Below, piece by piece: positions 6,370 to 9,649 of a DNA stretch of 9,649 nucleotides (position 1 is its first letter; every line of letters starts with the position of its first letter). Under the pieces are notes generated by a model. The model ran no database searches. It was not told where the DNA came from and saw only the letters and a program-made list of their open reading frames with translations. The position numbers were made by a program, and so were the translations under genes. Source of the DNA: a bacterium. Its GTDB lineage: Bacteria; Patescibacteriota; Microgenomatia; UBA8517. Location of the stretch: the NCBI GenBank assembly GCA_021824385.1, contig JAKAKU010000095.1:1-9649 (forward strand), given 5' to 3'.

Positions 6370-8130
6370 CTATAATTCTATGTGCTTTGTATGAGCTTTA
6401 TCAAGCACAAAGTTAATAAATTCAGAGAGATCAGTACCTTCATATTTCTGATTATCGCGTTTTCTGACCGAAATTTGGGCGGTTTCCATCTCACGGTCGC
6501 CCAGAATAATCATATAAGGAATCTTACTTAACTGTGCATCCCGAATTTTTGCATTTAGTGTTTCACTCCGTTCATCAAGTTCAACTCGTATTCCGCGCTC
6601 CTTAAGCTTCCCTTCAATCTCTTTTGCATACAAAAGGTGTTTTTCAGATATTGGGAGTACTTTTACTTGCACTGGAGAAAGCCACACAGGGAAACTTCCC
6701 GCAAAATGCTCAATCAAAATCATCATTGCACGCTCTGCGGAACCCAAAACTGCCCGATGAAGCATAATAGGACGCTTCTCTGAGCCGTCTGAGTCGGTAT
6801 AGGCCAAACCAAAGCGTTCTGGCTGCACATAGTCGATTTGCACGGTTGAGAGTTGCCATTCGCGGCCAAGAGCATCGGTTGCCATAAGATCCATCTTTGG
6901 CGCGTAAAATGCTGCTTCCCCGGGGCCATCATAATACTCAATACCGTTTCGCTTCATGATTTCAACTGCCCATGCCTCTACTTTGTCCCATGTCTTTGGA
7001 TCACCCAGATATTTGGCTTTATTCTGAGGATCGCGCGTAGACAAGCGGTAGCGATATTTGAATCCGAATACGTTCATAACTTTTTTGGTCATTTGCAATG
7101 CTTTGTCAATTTCTTCGTCCACTTGGTCCTCTCTGCAAAAAATATGACAATCATCGGTTGAAAACGAGCGCACGCGAGCTAGGCCTGAAAGCTCTCCAGG
7201 GCGTTCGTCGCGGTAGAGCATGGCAAAGTCTGAGTACCTCAGGGGTAAATCTTTGTAACTTCTTGGTCGAGCTGCATAAATTTGTGTGTGTTGCGGACAG
7301 TTCATGGGCTTCAAGAAAAATTCTTCTTTTGAATAATTAGACATAACTTTGAACATATCTTCTTTATATTTGTCGTAGTGTCCTGAAATCTTAAAGAGTT
7401 CTGCTTTGGCAATTTGTGGTGTCCACACTTGTGTATACCCAAGCGCAACTTGTTCCTCTTCAATAAACTCAGTAAGAAGTCGCCGAACAAGCGCGCCTTT
7501 GGGTGAGTAAAGTGGCAGGCCACTTCCTACATATTCAGAGAAACTAAACAAATCAAGCTCTTTCCCCAGTTTTCGGTGATCACGTTTGCGGGCTTCTTCT
7601 ATAGAAAGTAAATAGGCATCAAGCTCCACTTTTGTGGGGAAAACGGTTCCGTAAATGCGGGTAAGCATTTTGTTTTTTTCATCCCCTCTCCAATAAGCGC
7701 CTGCAATCGAGAGAATTTTAAAATGGTTGATTTCAGAATTGGGATGCTCGACGTGACCTCCGCGACAAAGATCTGAATATTCACCAGATTTATACAGAGT
7801 AAGTGTTTGGCCCTCACCTGCAAATTCCTCAATCAGCTCTTTTTTATATTCGTTATCGGTATACTCTTTAAGTGCATCTTCTTTAGAAAGCTCAATTCTC
7901 TCAAAACCTTTCCAGCTTCCAATAATTTCTTTCATTTTGGCTTCGATTGCTGGAAAATCGTCTTCTGAAACTTTGGTATCTCCAAAATCAAAGTCGAAAT
8001 AAAATCCGTTTTCAATAGAAGGGCCAATGGTTTTCTTGGCAGTTGGCCACAACTCCATAACTGCGGCCGCAAGAAGATGCGCAGTTGAATGTCGTAAGTG
8101 ATCGAGATAGTCAGGTGATTGTTTGTTCAT
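6370..8130 (-). CDS. thrS: Threonyl-tRNA synthetase lacking the N-terminal TGS domain
   Basis: 586 residues against about 640 for the common form. It joins Thr to tRNA-Thr. The protein starts directly in the editing domain, where the HxxxH (His14, His18) and CxxxH (Cys122, His126) sites that clear Ser-tRNA-Thr are intact, so the missing part is the roughly 60-residue TGS domain. The SAD-like segment runs to about 170. The class II catalytic core (about 190-480) keeps the zinc ligands Cys278, His329 and His458, which select Thr. The C-terminal anticodon-binding domain is about 483-578. The ATG is firm: a terminator hairpin ends 17-25 nt upstream, leaving no room for a longer protein. There is no clear Shine-Dalgarno. 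Expression is controlled by the T-box leader just upstream. Confidence 0.96.
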   Translation of the reverse strand: MNKQSPDYLDHLRHSTAHLLAAAVMELWPTAKKTIGPSIENGFYFDFDFGDTKVSEDDFPAIEAKMKEIIGSWKGFERIELSKEDALKEYTDNEYKKELIEEFAGEGQTLTLYKSGEYSDLCRGGHVEHPNSEINHFKILSIAGAYWRGDEKNKMLTRIYGTVFPTKVELDAYLLSIEEARKRDHRKLGKELDLFSFSEYVGSGLPLYSPKGALVRRLLTEFIEEEQVALGYTQVWTPQIAKAELFKISGHYDKYKEDMFKVMSNYSKEEFFLKPMNCPQHTQIYAARPRSYKDLPLRYSDFAMLYRDERPGELSGLARVRSFSTDDCHIFCREDQVDEEIDKALQMTKKVMNVFGFKYRYRLSTRDPQNKAKYLGDPKTWDKVEAWAVEIMKRNGIEYYDGPGEAAFYAPKMDLMATDALGREWQLSTVQIDYVQPERFGLAYTDSDGSEKRPIMLHRAVLGSAERAMMILIEHFAGSFPVWLSPVQVKVLPISEKHLLYAKEIEGKLKERGIRVELDERSETLNAKIRDAQLSKIPYMIILGDREMETAQISVRKRDNQKYEGTDLSEFINFVLDKAHTKHIEL

Positions 8131-8146
8131 ATATGGTTGTTTACAT

Positions 8147-8197
8147 AAAAAATAACCGTCTTAGCAAACGCACTAAAAATGCATTTGCGAAGACGGT
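8147..8197 (-). terminator. Regulated intrinsic terminator of the thrS T-box
   Basis: On the - strand a long stem pairs 8197-8180 with 8172-8155: 8 bp ACCGUCUU/AAGACGGU, one C-U mismatch, then 9 more pairs including one U-G, closed by a 7-nt loop UUUUUAG. A U-rich tail TATTTTTT (8154-8147) follows. The 5' arm contains the CCGUCUUCGC strand that the antiterminator uses. It ends 16 nt before the thrS ATG. Confidence 0.92.
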
Positions 8198-8308
8198 CAA
8201 GCCGTGGTTCCACTTCGCTTCTCCCTGTGAAAGGGACTTGTTAAATCGATAACGAGATTAATCGACGGGGTGCTCGTAAGGTGGTTAGACTTAGTCACTG
8301 CAGCTCGT
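8147..8308 (-). promoter_or_regulatory. T-box riboswitch leader of thrS (tRNA-Thr sensing)
   Basis: Read on the - strand. The antiterminator (8218-8187) has lower helix GCGAAG/CUUCGC, the conserved 7-nt bulge UGGAACC (8212-8206), upper helix ACGG/CCGU and loop CUUGA, matching the T-box consensus GUGGnACC. Its 3' strand is also the 5' strand of the terminator stem, so the two folds exclude each other. Directly upstream a hairpin UCCCU/AGGGA (8236-8222) fits Stem III. A short Stem I can form from ACGAG (8308-8304) and CUCGU (8256-8252), beginning exactly at the predicted transcript start. By family mechanism, uncharged tRNA-Thr pairs its NCCA end with UGGA in the bulge and its anticodon with a specifier codon in Stem I, stabilising the antiterminator and switching thrS on. 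UGGA predicts U at tRNA position 73. The specifier is not fixed: Thr ACC triplets lie at 8285-8283, 8282-8280 and 8271-8269. Confidence 0.9.
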
Positions 8309-8314
8309 AAATAT

Positions 8315-8343
8315 AGTATGAGGAGTTACCCTTTGTTTGTCAA
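8315..8343 (-). promoter_or_regulatory. thrS: thrS promoter
   Basis: On the - strand: -35 TTGACA (8343-8338, perfect), 17-nt spacer, -10 CATACT (8320-8315, 4/6; TACTAT at 8318-8313 is an alternative with N19). The start should fall near 8308, giving a 178-nt leader. The -35 overlaps the tail of the upstream gene's terminator. Confidence 0.7.
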
Positions 8344-8373
8344 TAAAAAAGAGGAGCGGCATTACCGCTCCCC
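8341..8373 (-). terminator. Intrinsic terminator of the 64-aa gene upstream of thrS
   Basis: On the - strand GGGGAGCGG (8373-8365) pairs with CCGCTCCTC (8359-8351) over 9 bp with one G-U pair and loop TAATG. A run of six T (8350-8345) follows. It begins 7 nt after the stop of the 64-aa gene. Confidence 0.9.
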
Positions 8374-8379
8374 CTGCTG

Positions 8380-8574
8380 TTAATCAGTGTCTGTCAGGTC
8401 GATGTCATTCCGCTCATTCCACGGAATGAAACGTTGATTTTCAGGAACAGACTGCGCTTTCTTTGTTGGATCGTCTATCTTCTCGTTTTGTGCTGCCACA
8501 ATTCGAAGATCTTGCTCGCGCATCTTTAGAAAATCATCAGTCTTTTCATTTCGAGTTTTCCATCTCCTAAGCAT
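8380..8574 (-). CDS. Hypothetical charged protein, 64 aa
   Basis: Not recognised. The start is the ATG at 8574, with AGGA 6 nt upstream. The frame is open to 8730 but that part overlaps the end of the DUF1295 gene and the promoter described below. The protein is very polar: MLRRWKTRNEKTDDFLKM, a helical middle (REQDLRIVAAQNEKIDD), then a likely disordered C-terminus with an RFIPWNER motif and an acidic end (DIDLTDTD). No Cys, no membrane segment, no signal peptide. It has its own near-consensus promoter and a strong terminator, so it is a self-contained one-gene transcript, which argues that it is real. Confidence 0.7.
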   Translation of the reverse strand: MLRRWKTRNEKTDDFLKMREQDLRIVAAQNEKIDDPTKKAQSVPENQRFIPWNERNDIDLTDTD

Positions 8575-8613
8575 AATTAGTCCTATCAACAAATCTACAC
8601 TTACCGATATATT

Positions 8614-8642
8614 ATTATGGGTTAAAGACTGCAAAAAGTCAA
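8614..8642 (-). promoter_or_regulatory. Promoter of the 64-aa hypothetical gene
   Basis: On the - strand: -35 TTGACT (8642-8637, 5/6), 17-nt spacer, -10 CATAAT (8619-8614, 5/6). It begins 2 nt after the stop of the DUF1295 gene. The predicted start near 8607 leaves a leader of about 33 nt with an AGGA ribosome site. Confidence 0.7.
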
Positions 8643-8644
8643 GC

Positions 8645-9418
8645 TTACTTCTTGGAAAACCATGGGATAAAAGCTGAAGTGTTTTTTTGATATTGCAGAT
8701 ATTCTTTGTTGCCAAAATATTTCTTTTCAAGAAGTGTTACCCCCGACACTTTTAAAAGTGAGTAGGTAATAAAAAGTGGTCCAACAATAGTCCACCAAGC
8801 GTTCAAGTTTGAAAGCGTAATGATATAAATTCCCCACCACATGGCGCTTTCTCCAAAATAATTTGGGTGTCGGGTGTATTTCCATAATCCGGAAGTCATA
8901 ATTTTACCTTTATTGCTCGATTTACTTTTAAACTTCATAAGTTGAGAGTCGCCCACCGTTTCAAAATAAAAGCCAACAATCCAGAGCAGTGTTCCCATTC
9001 GATCAAAAACACCATGAGCTCCCACACTGTACGAATTGGTATAAATAACCGGAAATGAAACCAACAGCATGAGTGCTCCTTGAAGCAAAAATACATACAC
9101 ATAACTTTTTACTTTCCATTTGCTTCCCCACTGCTCTCTCCACTGCTTGTACCGAAAGTCTTCGTGCTTTCCTTTATTTCGCATATAGATATGAGTAGCA
9201 AGTCGTACTCCCCAAAACACGACAAGTGCAGTGATGAGGAGTTGTCGTGGAGAGCTTGAGCCATTTGCCAATAGTGTCGTAATGGCAATGATCATAATTC
9301 CAAGTCCCCAAGCAATATCTGCAACAGAATTGTTTTTAAGTTTAAGGGCGAGAATGTAAAAACCGGTGACAAAGAAGAAAATAACAATACTGCAAATAAG
9401 AAGAGATTGAAGAAACAT
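8645..9418 (-). CDS. DUF1295 family integral membrane protein (steroid 5-alpha-reductase-like fold)
   Basis: 257 residues, the usual length for this family. Hydrophobic segments lie at about 5-24, 36-50, 59-76, 106-126, 143-155, 192-201 and 208-224. Family signatures: VADIAWGLG (32-40), a charged loop HEDFRYKQWREQWG (85-98), SGLWKYTRHPNYFGE (176-190) with the conserved Arg183-His184-Pro185, and a C-terminal YQKNTSAFIPW. The RHPNY block is shared with isoprenylcysteine methyltransferases and 5-alpha-reductases, whose NADPH or SAM site it helps form. The substrate here is unknown. The ATG at 9418 is 7 nt after an extended -10 box. Only a TAGG with short spacing resembles a Shine-Dalgarno, so the message may be leaderless. 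The tRNA-Ala gene ends 22 nt upstream. Confidence 0.9.
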   Translation of the reverse strand: MFLQSLLICSIVIFFFVTGFYILALKLKNNSVADIAWGLGIMIIAITTLLANGSSSPRQLLITALVVFWGVRLATHIYMRNKGKHEDFRYKQWREQWGSKWKVKSYVYVFLLQGALMLLVSFPVIYTNSYSVGAHGVFDRMGTLLWIVGFYFETVGDSQLMKFKSKSSNKGKIMTSGLWKYTRHPNYFGESAMWWGIYIITLSNLNAWWTIVGPLFITYSLLKVSGVTLLEKKYFGNKEYLQYQKNTSAFIPWFSKK

Positions 9419-9425
9419 TACCTAC

Positions 9426-9434
9426 ATAGTAGCA
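9426..9434 (-). promoter_or_regulatory. Putative extended -10 promoter of the DUF1295 gene
   Basis: The - strand reads TGCTACTAT (9434-9426), an extended -10 (TGn plus TACTAT, 4/6). Seven nt separate it from the ATG at 9418, so transcription should start at the initiation codon. No -35 is apparent; the expected position falls in the 3' end of the tRNA gene. Read-through from the tRNA promoter is an alternative. Confidence 0.45.
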
Positions 9435-9440
9435 CTTTTG

Positions 9441-9511
9441 TGGACCCCGAGGGAATCGAACCCTCATTCCATGACTGCCAGCCATGTGTCCTACCACTGA
9501 ACGAGGGGCCC
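9441..9511 (-). tRNA. tRNA-Ala(GGC)
   Basis: 71 nt fold as a full cloverleaf: acceptor GGGCCCC/GGGGUCC, D-stem GUUC/GGAC with loop AGUGGUA, anticodon stem CAUGG/UCAUG with loop CUGGCAG, 4-nt variable loop, T-stem GAGGG/CCCUC with loop UUCGAUU, discriminator A73. The anticodon is GGC (reads GCC and GCU, Ala). The third acceptor pair is G3-U70, the main alanine identity element, which independently supports the assignment. CCA is not encoded. Confidence 0.95.
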
Positions 9512-9525
9512 GCGTTCGAAATCAG

Positions 9526-9555
9526 TTTATGAGCTTGCTTTTATGCTGGACGCAA
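9526..9555 (-). promoter_or_regulatory. Possible tRNA-Ala promoter
   Basis: On the - strand: TTGCGT (9555-9550), 18-nt spacer, CATAAA (9531-9526), which would start transcription about 8 to 12 nt before the tRNA 5' end. The -35 is the same TTGCGT as in the infC candidate. Matches to consensus are modest. Confidence 0.35.
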
Positions 9556-9586
9556 AAAGCCTCACTTCTAAACTGTTTCTCACCTT

Positions 9587-9609
9587 CAAAAATATTAAAA
9601 ATATTTTTG
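9587..9609. repeat. AT-rich perfect inverted repeat
   Basis: CAAAAATAT (9587-9595) and ATATTTTTG (9601-9609) form a perfect 9-bp stem around a 5-nt loop. It sits upstream of the tRNA gene in a stretch where no coding region is seen up to the window end. It could be part of a weak terminator for a gene outside the window or simply reflect base composition. Confidence 0.4.
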
Positions 9610-9649
9610 GGTTAAAACCTACAATACAATAAAAAAACTACTCCTAAAT

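Noticed and set aside
8575..8730. Longer 116-codon version of the 64-aa hypothetical protein
   Set aside because: It overlaps the end of the DUF1295 gene and includes a near-consensus promoter; the ATG at 8574 has a proper Shine-Dalgarno.
9441..9511. tRNA-Gly or tRNA-Glu assignment
   Set aside because: The body resembles such tRNAs, but the seven-base anticodon loop places GGC at 34-36 and the acceptor has G3-U70, both alanine features.
1..9649. CRISPR array, insertion sequence, prophage or defence system
   Set aside because: No regularly spaced repeats, transposase, integrase or terminal inverted repeats were seen; the window is a housekeeping region.
9601..9649. Rightward promoter (CTACAATACAAT) at the window edge
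   Set aside because: A TACAAT box is present on the + strand, but there is no -35 and the downstream sequence is outside the window.

Overview
The window looks like a chromosomal piece of an AT-rich bacterium with a small, streamlined genome. The likeliest group is the Patescibacteria/CPR, perhaps Parcubacteria-like. This is an inference from several trimmed housekeeping proteins (PheT without its tRNA-binding domain, ThrRS without TGS), very short intergenic gaps, apparently leaderless promoters and a class A penicillin-binding protein with a C-terminal Ig-like tail. None of these alone is decisive. Stop codons are used normally: rpmI ends in TGA inside an ATGA overlap, so TGA is not reassigned.

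Layout. The + strand carries only the 3' part of a class A penicillin-binding protein (1-1668). Everything else is on the - strand. Read in the direction of transcription, from the right end leftward: a tRNA-Ala(GGC); a DUF1295 membrane protein; a 64-residue hypothetical protein with its own promoter and terminator; a T-box riboswitch leader; thrS; infC; rpmI; rplT; two tiny genes of 66 and 64 codons; pheS; and pheT, which ends 5 bp from the stop of the convergent PBP gene.

The core is the conserved translation cluster thrS-infC-rpmI-rplT-pheS-pheT, in the same order as in Escherichia coli. It makes threonyl-tRNA synthetase, initiation factor 3, ribosomal proteins L35 and L20, and both subunits of phenylalanyl-tRNA synthetase. 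In E. coli the rplT-pheS gap holds the pheM attenuator. Here it holds two small helical proteins that may be paralogues, each followed by an intrinsic terminator. A repeated module (terminator, then a TACAAT -10 box) appears twice in this gap.

Regulation is unusually readable. The thrS leader has a textbook T-box core: an antiterminator with a UGGAACC bulge, mutually exclusive with an 18-position terminator stem. A TTGACA promoter places the transcript start exactly at the base of a short Stem I. Several other genes (pheS, the DUF1295 gene, infC) have a -10 box only 6-9 nt before the start codon and no good Shine-Dalgarno sequence, suggesting leaderless or nearly leaderless mRNAs. The strongest candidate for something little described is therefore this compact threonine T-box in a reduced-genome bacterium, followed by the paired small genes before pheS.
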